Shown here: positions 7,050 to 15,680 of the stretch, piece by piece
How positions within the stretch are numbered: position 1 is the first letter of the stretch
Layout of the letters: each line of letters starts with the position of its first letter
DNA from: an uncultured Prevotellaceae bacterium
GTDB taxonomy: Bacteria > Bacteroidota > Bacteroidia > Bacteroidales > Bacteroidaceae
Direction of reading: 5' to 3'
Length of the DNA: 64,000 nucleotides
NCBI GenBank assembly: GCA_900316505.1
Contig: ONDH01000022.1
Location: 1 to 64,000, forward strand
Notes under the pieces: model-generated
Database searches by the model: none
Seen by the model: only the letters and a program-made list of their open reading frames with translations
Told to the model about the DNA's origin: nothing
Made by a program: the position numbers and the translations under genes

Positions 7050-10000
7050 TCATTCCTCCTCAGGACGGAATCTGTTCATAGCGCGCTGGGCGTTCTGCTC
7101 CATCACACTGACACGAGTGGAGGAGAGCATCTCTTCTGCTTGATGCTCCTTCCAGTATGCCTCAAGTTCACGCTTCTCCCTCATCTTGCGGCGACGGCGA
7201 TTGATACCTACTGCACCGAAGATACAGAACATGGAAGGCACATAAATCAAGGTCAGGATGGTGGACACTGTCAAACCACCAATGACGGAGATACCCAATG
7301 GACGCCACATCTCTGCACCCACACCTTGGTTCACTGCCATTGGCAACATACCGAGGATGGTGGTCAATGTGGTCATCAAGATAGGACGAAGACGGGAACG
7401 TGCTGCCATGACTGCGGAACGAATCAAGCCGATGCCGCGTTCACGCAACAACTGCGTGTAGTCGATGAGCACAATACCATTCTTCACCACAATACCAATC
7501 AGCATGATACCTCCCAACATGGACATGATGTTCAAGCTGGTGCCTGTGAGCATCAAGCCAATGATGACACCAGATGCCGCAAACGGTACAGAGAGGATGA
7601 TGATGAATGGGTAGGTCATTGATTCGAACTGTGCTGCCATCACAATGAACACCAAGATGATGATCAGGATGCCCAATGTGCCGAGGTCACGGTTAGAGTC
7701 TTGCTGGTCTTCATAAGAACCCGCCACCTGCACCATCACACCTGCGGGGATGTTCAAGTTAGGATAGAAGGATTCTCCGAGTTCCACACCATCAGAAAGT
7801 GCATAACCGTCTGCCAACACAGCATTGACAGTGACGATACGCTGACGGTCTTTACGTTCGATGGTAGGAGGAATGGCACTTTCACTCACAGAGGCGATGT
7901 CGCGCAGACGCACATTCTCACCTCTCGCATTGGTGATGACCATGTTCTCGATGTCTTCCACAGAACGACGAGCCGTAGGTTCATAACGCACTTTGATGTC
8001 ATACTCTTCACCGTCCTCACGATAACGGCTCATCACCGAACCATAGATGAGGGCACGAACAGCATTGGCTGCTGATGCAAGACCGATGCCCTGCTGAGCC
8101 AATTTATCACGGTCAAAATTCACCACAATTTCTGGCTGGTAGTCAGAACGTGAGATGTTCACCTGAGTGATCATTTCATTGGCACGGAACATGTTTGCCA
8201 TGCGTTCTGCCACCTGATAAGTGGAGTCCATATCGTAGCCGTAGATTTCAAAAGTGGCAGTTGACTGACCACCCATACCACGACCACCTTGGTTACCACC
8301 AAGATTCACCATGTATTTCGCCAATTCCGGAATTTCCTTCAAGTCAGCACGCATCTCATCACAAATCAGTGCAAGTCCCTTCTCTCGCTTGTTGGAAGGC
8401 ACCATCATGATGTTGTAGGAAATGATGTGGGAACCATTGTCCGACAATGACGAGAAGGTGTTGGCATCACCTGCCTGACCTACCGTGAAGTTACAAGACT
8501 GCATGTCCTTGCCATAACGCTGCTGCCATTTCTCCACCAGCGATTTTGCCAATGCCTCAGCCTTCTCTACACGTGTACCGATAGGCAACTGGAGCGTCAC
8601 ACCGATACGACCGGAGTCGTTGGCAGGGAAGAACTCACTCTTCACACCCACCACTGCTGCAATACCGAAACTGAGCACGAAGAGCACCACACATCCCATG
8701 ATGATGGTCCAACGATGACGTACTGACCAGTTGATGCGCTTCTCATACCAAGCATCCAACTTGTCCAACGCATTGCCGATAGGTCCATAGAACTTCTTGA
8801 ACAACTTGCTCTGCTTCTTCTTCAGACGGAGCATCTGTGAACAAAGCATAGGAGTGAACGAAAGGGCGCTGGTGGTGGAGATGGTCATGATGATACACAT
8901 CATCCATCCTAACTGCTTGAAGAGCACACCCGTCATACCCGTCACCATAGTCAATGGGAAGAACACGGCAATCATGGTCAACGTAGAGGCGATAACGGAG
9001 ATAGCCACCTCGTTCGTTGCATGGATAGCCGCTTGTTTCGGGTCGGACCCTCGTTCAATATGTGTCGTCACGTTCTCCAACACCACAATGGCATCGTCCA
9101 CCACGTTACCGATAGCGATGGAGAGACACGACAGAGAAATCATGTTAAGCGAACCGCCTGTTGCATACAGATAAATGAACGAGGCAATCAACGACATCGG
9201 GATTGTAATCACGATGATGGTTGTTGCACGCCATCTACCCAAGAAAATGAACACCACCAATGCCACGAACAGCATGGCGTAGGCAATCGTCTCTTCCAAC
9301 GTGCCGATAGTGTTCAGGATGTTATCAGAAGTGTTTACAATGATGCCCAGCTTCACGTCTGATGGCAGGTTCTGCTGCAATGTTGGCATCATCGCCATCA
9401 CCTTGTTGGAGATTTCCACGGAGTTGGCACCGCTCTGCTTCTGGATGACCACGATGGCACCTTGCACACCATTGGTGAAGGTTCTTTGAGCTCGCTCTTC
9501 CACATTATCTACAATGCGGGCAACATCGCGCAGATAGACATTCACACCATTGTGAGAACCGACAATCACGTTGAGCATCTGCTTCGGGTCATCAAATTCA
9601 CCCTCCACACGCACCACATAAGTCTGTGTACCCACATCGATTGTACCGTTCGTCACGTTGTGGTTCTCTGCAGAGATGGCACTTGCCACCTGAGTAGGAC
9701 TCAAGTTGTAAGCCTCCATCTTCTGAGGATTCATGTAGATGTTGATTTCACGCTGGGGGGCACCGATGATACTCACCGTACCCACACCGTCGATACGTGC
9801 CAACGGGTTTGCCACATTGTCATCAAGTATCTTGTAGAGCGCCTGCTGCGACTCCTCTGCCTGCACAGAGAGCAACAGGATTGGAATCATGTCGGTCGAG
9901 AACTTGAACAGGATTGGTGTCTGTGCATCGTCAGGAAGAGAGTTCGACACCATGTCCAGCTTGTCTCGCACATTGTTCGTCAAGGCGTCAATGTCATAGC

Positions 10001-10292
10001 CATACTCAAACTCCAGCGTAATCACAGACACGTTCTCACGGCTGTTACTCGTCACGTGCTTGATGTGCTCCACAGAGTTGAGCGTATTCTCCAACGGACG
10101 CGTCACGTTGTTCTCAATATCTTCCGCACTGGCACCCGTATAGTACGTCATCACCATGATGGTGTTCGTATCAATATCCGGATACAAGTCAATAGGCAAC
10201 TTGATCAGCGAGAAGATACCCAATATAATCACTGCCAGGAAGCAGAGACTGGTCATAATCGGTCTTTTGACCGCACCTTCGTATAGACTCAT
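7050..10292 (-). CDS. RND efflux pump, HAE1/AcrB family
   Basis: This is the inner-membrane pump subunit (1080 residues) of a tripartite multidrug or solute efflux system driven by the proton gradient. It shows the N-terminal helix MSLYEGAVKRPIMTSLCFLAVI, two large periplasmic porter domains, and two sets of transmembrane helices. TM4 contains the paired acidic residues in GNVVDDAIVVLEN that relay protons. The second half repeats the fold (MLGGIMLIGIVVKNGIVLID). Length is normal for AcrB-type pumps. It is translated after the MFP gene, across a 115-bp gap holding a palindromic repeat, and is followed by the PII-like gene. Drug versus lipid or bile-acid specificity cannot be read from sequence. 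Confidence 0.95.
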   Translation of the reverse strand: MSLYEGAVKRPIMTSLCFLAVIILGIFSLIKLPIDLYPDIDTNTIMVMTYYTGASAEDIENNVTRPLENTLNSVEHIKHVTSNSRENVSVITLEFEYGYDIDALTNNVRDKLDMVSNSLPDDAQTPILFKFSTDMIPILLLSVQAEESQQALYKILDDNVANPLARIDGVGTVSIIGAPQREINIYMNPQKMEAYNLSPTQVASAISAENHNVTNGTIDVGTQTYVVRVEGEFDDPKQMLNVIVGSHNGVNVYLRDVARIVDNVEERAQRTFTNGVQGAIVVIQKQSGANSVEISNKVMAMMPTLQQNLPSDVKLGIIVNTSDNILNTIGTLEETIAYAMLFVALVVFIFLGRWRATTIIVITIPMSLIASFIYLYATGGSLNMISLSCLSIAIGNVVDDAIVVLENVTTHIERGSDPKQAAIHATNEVAISVIASTLTMIAVFFPLTMVTGMTGVLFKQLGWMMCIIMTISTTSALSFTPMLCSQMLRLKKKQSKLFKKFYGPIGNALDKLDAWYEKRINWSVRHRWTIIMGCVVLFVLSFGIAAVVGVKSEFFPANDSGRIGVTLQLPIGTRVEKAEALAKSLVEKWQQRYGKDMQSCNFTVGQAGDANTFSSLSDNGSHIISYNIMMVPSNKREKGLALICDEMRADLKEIPELAKYMVNLGGNQGGRGMGGQSTATFEIYGYDMDSTYQVAERMANMFRANEMITQVNISRSDYQPEIVVNFDRDKLAQQGIGLASAANAVRALIYGSVMSRYREDGEEYDIKVRYEPTARRSVEDIENMVITNARGENVRLRDIASVSESAIPPTIERKDRQRIVTVNAVLADGYALSDGVELGESFYPNLNIPAGVMVQVAGSYEDQQDSNRDLGTLGILIIILVFIVMAAQFESMTYPFIIILSVPFAASGVIIGLMLTGTSLNIMSMLGGIMLIGIVVKNGIVLIDYTQLLRERGIGLIRSAVMAARSRLRPILMTTLTTILGMLPMAVNQGVGAEMWRPLGISVIGGLTVSTILTLIYVPSMFCIFGAVGINRRRRKMREKRELEAYWKEHQAEEMLSSTRVSVMEQNAQRAMNRFRPEEE

Positions 10293-10310
10293 AGATTCAT
10301 TTACAATTTT

Positions 10311-10408
10311 GTCATTTACAATTTACCATTTTTACAATTTGACGCTCCTTACAATGAACCTACTCACCGCATGGCAAATTGTAAATTGTCAATTGTCGAA
10401 TGGTAAAT
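10311..10408. repeat. palindromic element, TTTACAATTTG arms with CCGCATGG core
   Basis: The left arm has repeated TTACAATT words and AATTTACCATT. The right arm has CAAATTGTAAA and AATGGTAAATT in inverted order. The off-centre core CACCGCATGGC (about 10365-10375) is the reverse complement of the CCATGCGG core shared with other elements. It lies inside the efflux operon between the MFP and RND genes and might attenuate or process the transcript. Confidence 0.8.
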
Positions 10409-11418
10409 TATTTCACTACTTCCACTTCCTTACCGTTCGCCAAGCGACTCTGACCAGCAATCACCACATCGTCGCCAGGATTCACACCACTGAGAATCTC
10501 ATACTTCTCTCCGATGTGCTTGCCAAGTTCCACTTTGTTGTAGGAAACCTTGCCACCTTTATATACATAGACGTAGCGGTCACCTGCACCAATCTGCTTC
10601 ACCAAAGCCTCATCAGGCACCAACACGTGGTTCTTGTCGCCAAAGTTCACTGTGGCACGTGCGAACATACCAGGGCGCACTTTCTGTCCAGGATTGCTGA
10701 TAGTCACCTCTACAGGGAACGTGTGTGTTGACTGATCCACTGTAGGATAAACAATCGTCACCTTGCCGTAGAAAGTCTCACCCTCGTAAGCATCCAATTC
10801 GATGTCCACAGGCATGCCCTTGAACACCTGCTTGTAATATACTTCGGAGATGTTCACCATCACCTTCACAGGATTGGTCTGCTCGATGGTCAAGATAGGA
10901 TTGGCATTGCTATACATGTCGCCACTATCATAGTTGCGGGCAGTCACAACACCACTGATGGGAGCCACCAACTGTGTGTTCTGCATCAACTGTCTCAATT
11001 GTGTGGAGAGTACATCCAACTGCAATTTTGCATTGTCATACTCAGCCTTGCTGGCACCACCTACCTGATAGAGCTGTGAGGTGCGGTTGAACTCAATCTT
11101 CTGGTTCTCCACCTGCAGCTTCAACTGCTGCAGATTGCTGGCATCCAACTGCACGAGCACCTGACCTTTACGCACTTGGTCACCTACATCCACATAGATT
11201 TTCTCGATGCGGAATGGAGTGTTCGGTGCGATGTTGTTCTTCACGTCGCTCTCCACCGTAGCGGTGTAAGTTTCTGTCTGCGGGATATCCTCGCTCGTCA
11301 CTTTAGCGATTTTCACCTGCGGTTTTGCCTGTTGGGCAGCACCAGCCTTGTCCTCGCTCTTGCAGGCAACAGCCAAAACGGCAAGAGCGGCAAGCGATAA
11401 AGTTTTGATGTATTTCAT
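10408..11418 (-). CDS. efflux RND periplasmic adaptor (membrane fusion) lipoprotein
   Basis: This is an AcrA/MexA-type membrane-fusion protein of 336 residues that bridges the RND pump and the TolC channel. The N-terminus is a lipoprotein signal (LAALAVLAVAC, Cys19). The barrel-sandwich/lipoyl halves surround a helical hairpin (QKIEFNRTSQLYQVGGASKAEYDNAKLQL), and the beta-barrel and membrane-proximal domains follow (VRPGMFARATVNFG). The gene sits 10 bp from the TolC-family gene and is co-transcribed with it. Its stop codon region merges into the TTTACAATT palindrome. The C-terminal residues EVEVVK come from unique sequence. Confidence 0.93.
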   Translation of the reverse strand: MKYIKTLSLAALAVLAVACKSEDKAGAAQQAKPQVKIAKVTSEDIPQTETYTATVESDVKNNIAPNTPFRIEKIYVDVGDQVRKGQVLVQLDASNLQQLKLQVENQKIEFNRTSQLYQVGGASKAEYDNAKLQLDVLSTQLRQLMQNTQLVAPISGVVTARNYDSGDMYSNANPILTIEQTNPVKVMVNISEVYYKQVFKGMPVDIELDAYEGETFYGKVTIVYPTVDQSTHTFPVEVTISNPGQKVRPGMFARATVNFGDKNHVLVPDEALVKQIGAGDRYVYVYKGGKVSYNKVELGKHIGEKYEILSGVNPGDDVVIAGQSRLANGKEVEVVK

Positions 11419-11427
11419 ATGTCCTTT

Positions 11428-12786
11428 TTATTTCAAATATGTCTCACGACCTAACGTATAGTCAAGGTCTGCTTTGTTCTTCAAATAATCATAAATGCTC
11501 TGCACATACGTCAGTTCAGCCTGCGTCTGCGCTGTCTCACTCTGGTTCAGTTCGAGAATGGTTCCACGTCCCACTTCGTAACGCTTGCCAGCAATCATCA
11601 CTGCCTTCTCTGCCTGCTTCACAGCCTCAGCGTTGCTGGCTGTCTGCACCATCGAACTGGCCATGTTCTTTCTGTAGCTCTCAGCAGCCAGCAATAACTG
11701 ACGACGTGCATTCAGACGATTGTCTTCCAATTGCGCAATCTGCAGTTTGTTGGTCTTCAGCTTTGTCCAGTTACTTGCATGGAAGATGGGAACGTTCACA
11801 GCGATGGAGAGTGTTGAACTGGGTGAGTAGCTATAGTTGAATACATTCCAGTGGTTGTTGGCATAACTCTGATACTGACCTGTCAATTGTACTGCCACTG
11901 TCGGCATGAAGCCTGTGCGCAAGAGTTTCTGACTACGCTGCAACAGTGACATGTTGTGGTTCAGCTGACGCAATGAAGAGTTGTTGTCCAGTTCTTCCTG
12001 TGCCACTTCCGTGTCTGCCAATGTCAGCTTGTTTTCGTATGCCTTCAACGAGTCGTCGATAGCGATGTCCACATCTGCCGTCACACCCATCAGCACCTTC
12101 AACTGCAAAAGTGCCAACGTCTTGCCCGTCTGTGCGTTCACCATCGAGGCATTCATATTCCGTGCCTGCACCTCAGCACTGATTTTGTCATACTCGCTCA
12201 CTCTGCCCACCTTGTACTTCTCGTTCACGATGTCGAAGTTGTCCTTCGCCACACCATAGCTGCGCTTCATCACCTCATAACTGTCACTCGACAACAACGC
12301 ACCATAGTAAGCCTTGGTCACCTGATTGATGAGGTCGAGACGACTACCACGCGATTTCTCCTGAGCCAACAAGATGTCCTGCTTCGTCAGTTTCATGTTC
12401 TGATACACAGCTGGTGCAAACACAGGCAAGCTCAACGTCATGTTTCCCATGGCCGTCAACGTACCGTCCACACCCATCTTGAACTTACCCATTCCAGTCA
12501 CCATTTCAGCCACCAAAAGGTTGTTCGTCAGCGAGAGTGTAGCATCCACAGAAGGCAACAGGCTCTGCCAAGCCTCTGTATCAGCAATCTTTTTCAATTC
12601 AATTTCCTTGTCGGCAACATGAATGGTGGGGTTCTCCGCCAAAGCAATCTCAATCGCTTTCGCCAGTGTCAGGTTCATCGTCCCAACCGTTCCGCCATTC
12701 TCTTCCTGAGCCTGCACAGACAACGCACACGCCATCAGCATCCCGAGGCTCAGCAACAAATTTCTGCCTTTCATTTTCACAGACAT
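11428..12786 (-). CDS. TolC-family outer-membrane efflux channel
   Basis: This outer-membrane efflux protein of 452 residues is the first gene of the efflux operon. It has a signal peptide (LLLSLGMLMACALSVQAQ) and two OEP repeats rich in coiled-coil helices. Characteristic strings are LTLAKAIEIALAENPTI near the N-terminus and VGRGTILELNQSETAQTQAELTYVQS near the C-terminus. Start 12786 or the internal ATG at 12774 are both possible. The promoter box TAACTTTG lies on the minus strand at 12824-12831. With the MFP and RND genes it makes a full tripartite pump. Confidence 0.93.
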   Translation of the reverse strand: MSVKMKGRNLLLSLGMLMACALSVQAQEENGGTVGTMNLTLAKAIEIALAENPTIHVADKEIELKKIADTEAWQSLLPSVDATLSLTNNLLVAEMVTGMGKFKMGVDGTLTAMGNMTLSLPVFAPAVYQNMKLTKQDILLAQEKSRGSRLDLINQVTKAYYGALLSSDSYEVMKRSYGVAKDNFDIVNEKYKVGRVSEYDKISAEVQARNMNASMVNAQTGKTLALLQLKVLMGVTADVDIAIDDSLKAYENKLTLADTEVAQEELDNNSSLRQLNHNMSLLQRSQKLLRTGFMPTVAVQLTGQYQSYANNHWNVFNYSYSPSSTLSIAVNVPIFHASNWTKLKTNKLQIAQLEDNRLNARRQLLLAAESYRKNMASSMVQTASNAEAVKQAEKAVMIAGKRYEVGRGTILELNQSETAQTQAELTYVQSIYDYLKNKADLDYTLGRETYLK

Positions 12787-12823
12787 TTACCTTATTTTTA
12801 AAATACACCTTAAAAAAACGGTG

Positions 12824-12853
12824 CAAAGTTACACATAAATCCGTTGTTCACAA
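12824..12853 (-). promoter_or_regulatory. promoter of efflux operon
   Basis: On the minus strand TAACTTTG (12824-12831) lies 19 nt downstream of a TTG (12851-12853). The distance to the first start codon (12786) is about 38 bp. No clear operator is visible. Confidence 0.6.
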
Positions 12854-13049
12854 CAAATTGCTCCACACATTTAATAATAAATAACAACAATTTAGCAAAA
12901 AAGAACACAAGATTTTACAAATTGACCTAACGAAAGCACCAAAAATTATCACTTTTTCCCTGCCATTGGTTTCACAGCATGATGTATCCGAAAAGGGGAA
13001 CGCGAAACAAAGCATCACCCCAAGGGGTAACCCTTTGATATACAAAGAC

Positions 13050-13141
13050 GGGCACTCAGCGCGAAATAACATGCGCTGAGTGTTTATAATATTACGCGCT
13101 GGGTGCGTGAAATGACATGCGCACGGTGCGCACGTAGGCAC
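13050..13141. repeat. 23-bp brick array A (four units)
   Basis: Four successive 23-bp units begin at 13050, 13073, 13096 and 13119. Three start with GCGC (GCGCTGAG, GCGCTGGG, GCGCACGG), and units end in ACAT or TTAC. The block matches, in inverted orientation and at roughly 90 percent identity, the distal part (37884-37975) of the long array at 37687. It fills most of the 365-bp gap between the efflux and ROK genes. The rest of the gap (12855-13049) is AT-rich, with no gene seen. Confidence 0.85.
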
Positions 13142-13152
13142 AATAACCCCAT

Positions 13153-14142
13153 TTAGCGAAGCGCCAACGCCGATGCTCCAAGCACCGCCGCGTTAGCATT
13201 CATCAAGCCACTGATCAGGAACTTGGCCTTACCGCGGAAGATGGGCATAACGTGCTGATTATAAGATTGTTCTATCGGCTTCATAATCAAGTCGCCAGCC
13301 TTGCAAAGACCACCGAAGAAGATGAAGGCTTCGGGAGAGGAAAAGGCTGCAAAGTCTGCACATGCTTCACCGAGCATCTTGCCTGTGAATTGAAAGATTT
13401 CATTTGCCACCTCATCACCCTTTCCAGCAGCGATGGATACATCAAGCGACTCTATCTGGTCAGCTGGTTTGTCGCGCAAAAGCGAAGGGCGGTCGGTGTT
13501 AGCGAGGATCTCACGAGCCGTACGTGCCACACCTGTTGCAGAGCAATATGTCTCAAGGCATCCCGTGCGACCACACCCACAAGGGCGTCCTTCTTTACCA
13601 CGCACCATCGTCACATGTCCCAACTCTCCTGCAAAACCATCATGCCCATAAACCAACTGGCCATTGATGACAATACCAGAACCCACACCTGTGCCGAGCG
13701 TAATGACGATGAAGTTCTTCATGCCTCGTGCCACCCCATAAGCCATTTCACCCATCGCTGCAGCATTGGCATCATTGGTGAGACGAACAGGAAATGGTTG
13801 AGAGTTGAGAGTTGAGAGCTTTTCGGAAAACATACGGGCAAGAGGAACAACCCTTTCGTGCGCCCATGCAATGTTCGGTGCAGTCTCAATGGCGCCGCTA
13901 TAGTAATTGGCATTTGGAGCCCCGATGCCCATACCAGCAACTTGCTCTATTCCACCCACTTGCGCAATGAGCGGCTGAAGGCGTTCCACTCCAGCTTCAA
14001 CAAAGGCTTCAGCCGTATGATAGGCTTGCGTCTTGATAGAATCTTGTGCAACAATATTTCCCTTTGCATCAACGATGCCAAAGACGGTGTTAGTACCTCC
14101 AAGGTCAACACCTATGGCAAAAGCTTTTTGTGTCTTATCCAT
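13153..14142 (-). CDS. ROK-family sugar kinase (glucokinase-like)
   Basis: This is a 329-residue ROK protein, probably an ATP-dependent glucose or N-acetylhexosamine kinase in the cytoplasm. It has an N-terminal phosphate-binding loop (GVDLGGTNTVFG), the sugar-binding signature around LTNDANAAAMGE with catalytic Asp, and the second glycine loop VITLGTGVGSGI. The ROK zinc motif follows as GHDG-GELGHV then CGCGRTGCLETYCS. There is no helix-turn-helix, so it is an enzyme and not a repressor. Residues near 113-119 (LSTLNSQ) are encoded by three copies of a 7-bp repeat (13798-13818), an in-frame 21-bp insertion unlike the family. A TACCTTTG box lies on the minus strand at 14169-14176. Confidence 0.9.
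   Translation of the reverse strand: MDKTQKAFAIGVDLGGTNTVFGIVDAKGNIVAQDSIKTQAYHTAEAFVEAGVERLQPLIAQVGGIEQVAGMGIGAPNANYYSGAIETAPNIAWAHERVVPLARMFSEKLSTLNSQPFPVRLTNDANAAAMGEMAYGVARGMKNFIVITLGTGVGSGIVINGQLVYGHDGFAGELGHVTMVRGKEGRPCGCGRTGCLETYCSATGVARTAREILANTDRPSLLRDKPADQIESLDVSIAAGKGDEVANEIFQFTGKMLGEACADFAAFSSPEAFIFFGGLCKAGDLIMKPIEQSYNQHVMPIFRGKAKFLISGLMNANAAVLGASALALR
13798..13818. repeat. in-frame heptanucleotide repeat in ROK gene
   Basis: Three perfect TTGAGAG units (21 bp) lie inside the ROK reading frame and add seven residues without a frameshift. It is the same word family as the intergenic repeats at 46536 and 47752. Confidence 0.85.
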
Positions 14143-14168
14143 CCCTGTCTATTTTGAAAGATTTGCCG

Positions 14169-14176
14169 CAAAGGTA
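14169..14176 (-). promoter_or_regulatory. promoter -7 box of ROK gene
   Basis: TACCTTTG on the minus strand, 27 bp upstream of the ROK start codon, matches TAnnTTTG. The -33 element is not clear. Confidence 0.45.
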
Positions 14177-14328
14177 CATCTTTTTCCAAGATAACACAAA
14201 TAAACGCACACTTTTCCTTTCTCCACAAATCACACAGGCTGCTAAAATCATCAATCGCCACGTTCTCTCTGCTGTCAACGCCATCAAGGCACGTCGCATC
14301 AAAAAAAGTTCAAAAAATAATGAAATCC

Positions 14329-14489
14329 TTGCACTTTTGCAAATATTGACGGTAAACCTTGCACTATTCCAAAGGATGCAACTCGTTTGTGAGGGACACT
14401 TACGTTCGTTTACGGGCAAGACTTACGTTCGTTTGTTAGCAACACTTGCATGCGCTTGTGGAATACACATGATTGCGCGAGTGAGAGTC
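14329..14489. repeat. 23-bp brick array B (five to seven degenerate units)
   Basis: Units of exactly 23 bp start at 14375, 14398, 14421, 14444 and 14467. Two weaker ones precede them (14329, 14352). Two units share ACTTACGTTCGTTT, and the others keep the CTCGTTT or TGCGCTT centre. The array sits in the 538-bp gap between the ROK gene and the LysE-type gene. No gene is seen in that gap; the remainder holds a hairpin (GGAAAAAC/GTTTTTCC at 14521-14549) and a promoter-bearing repeat. Confidence 0.65.
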
Positions 14490-14550
14490 TGTTCAAGTTG
14501 ACAGGTGGTTACTCTCGCTCGGAAAAACTCAAATAAATTTGGTTTTTCCC

Positions 14551-14656
14551 TCACTTAATCGAACGTTGGCTACGCCGAAGTTACTGCCGTTCGACAATAA
14601 AAATGAAAAAAAAAGTCTTTCATTTTGTATTGTGCTCACTTAATCGTAACTTTGCA
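14551..14656 (+). repeat. dispersed promoter-bearing repeat, copy 1
   Basis: This roughly 105-bp sequence matches the reverse complement of 44637-44740. Shared blocks are CACTTAATCG, TTCGACAATAAAAATG, CATTTTGTATTGT and TCACTTAATCGTAACTTTGC. The right end carries a complete promoter (TTTG at 14624-14627, 19-nt spacer, TAACTTTG at 14647-14654) directed out of the repeat into the LysE-type gene. Confidence 0.8.
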
Positions 14657-14681
14657 CTCTCAAATGATTCTTAAGGATTAT

Positions 14682-15428
14682 ATGATTATACAAGCAATAC
14701 CTCAGATGCCCGAGCTGAATTTCCAGGAATGGATGCAGAATGTGGGTGTTTTTGAGGAAATCATGAAGGGGTTTCTGATTGGTGTGCTGGCTTCGGCTCC
14801 CATGGGACCTGTAGGCATTCTGACGGTGCAGCGCACTTTGAACAAGGGGCGTTGGGAAGGTTTTGCCACAGGCATCGGTGCAAGCATCAGTGACATCCTG
14901 TATGCCATCATCACGGGTTATTTCATGTTCTTGGTGGTGGATATCATCGAAGATCCCATCATTGCGCTATGGATTAAGGTGATTGGTTCTGCGTTGCTAT
15001 TTGCTTTTGGTATCTACACTTTCAGGAGCATTCCGAAACAGAAAGTGGTGGACAGGGAGGCTCCATTGGAGACGAAGAACAAACTGACGGGCTTTGTGAT
15101 TTCAGGGTTTCTGATCACGGTGTCCAACCCTCTGATCATCCTTCTGTTTGTGGCCCTTTTTGGTCAGTTCACCTTCATCTTGGCAGGCAATTGGGTGGCT
15201 CAGACAATGGGTTATCTGTCCATAGTGGTGGGTGCATTGGCTTGGTGGTTCGGACTGACATGGCTGGTGGATAAGGTGAGGGCGAGATTCAGCCATCAGG
15301 TGATATGGCGACTGAACAGGGTGATTGGCATCATCGTGATGGTGGTGAGTGCCATCATGATTGTGTATGCACTGACAGGGCACACATTCCATTACATTCC
15401 TTTCGGGGAAAGACCCTCTCTGCCCTGA
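14682..15428 (+). CDS. LysE-family translocator
   Basis: This is an inner-membrane exporter of the LysE/RhtB superfamily (248 residues) that probably exports amino acids or related metabolites. About six hydrophobic segments are visible. The first includes GFLIGVLASAPMGPVGIL, the family signature, and a later one is VISGFLITVSNPLIILLF. The start at 14682 was chosen because the promoter box ends at 14654 and AAGGA lies just upstream; in-frame ATGs at 14625 and 14664 would fall at or before the transcript start. The last residues (ERPSLP and the stop) are encoded by an inserted repeat (15411 onwards), so the native C-terminus has been altered. Confidence 0.85.
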   Translation: MIIQAIPQMPELNFQEWMQNVGVFEEIMKGFLIGVLASAPMGPVGILTVQRTLNKGRWEGFATGIGASISDILYAIITGYFMFLVVDIIEDPIIALWIKVIGSALLFAFGIYTFRSIPKQKVVDREAPLETKNKLTGFVISGFLITVSNPLIILLFVALFGQFTFILAGNWVAQTMGYLSIVVGALAWWFGLTWLVDKVRARFSHQVIWRLNRVIGIIVMVVSAIMIVYALTGHTFHYIPFGERPSLP

Positions 15429-15675
15429 CGGGCATCTCCCCCGTAGAGGGGGAGACCATGCGGGGCGTGAGGAGGGGGAGGGACCATGCGAGGTGTGAGG
15501 AGGGGGAGACCATGCGGGGTGTGAGGAGAGAGTAAGGGATAGAGTTTAGGAAATAGACTAAATAATACTATATAAACTATATAAAATAAACTATATAAAC
15601 TATATAAACAAAAGAACAACAAGCCGGATGGTTTCCCCCTCCACGGGGGAGATGTCCGAAGGACAGAGAGGGTCT
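15411..15675. mobile_element. DUF559-less element bounded by inverted GC-rich repeats (MITE-like)
   Basis: The left end (15411-15463) and the inverted right end (15624-15675) are about 52-bp repeats starting AGACCCTCTCTG. They contain two internal hairpins (GCCC...GGGC and CTCCCCCGT...GAGGGGGAG) and end with ACCATGCGG or ACCATCCGG. Between them are three copies of a 27-bp unit (15452-15533, GACCATGCGGGG then TGTGAGGAGGGGGA) and AT-rich ACTATATAAA repeats. The ends match those around the DUF559 gene at 18689-19280, so this may be a deletion derivative. It forms the 3' end of the LysE-type gene and stops 5 bp before the next start codon. No target-site duplication was found. Confidence 0.7.
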
Positions 15676-15680
15676 TTTAT

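Noticed and set aside
14143..14328. Possible small gene between the ROK and LysE-type genes (minus-strand frame with MRRALMALTAERTW)
   Set aside because: No domain, no ribosome-binding sequence, and the frame runs into the 23-bp array. No coding support is visible.
15305..15535. Open frame translated as repeated RGVRRG(R/E)(D/T)(H/M) units
   Set aside because: It is a translation of the 27-bp tandem repeat inside the nuclease-less element, not a protein gene.
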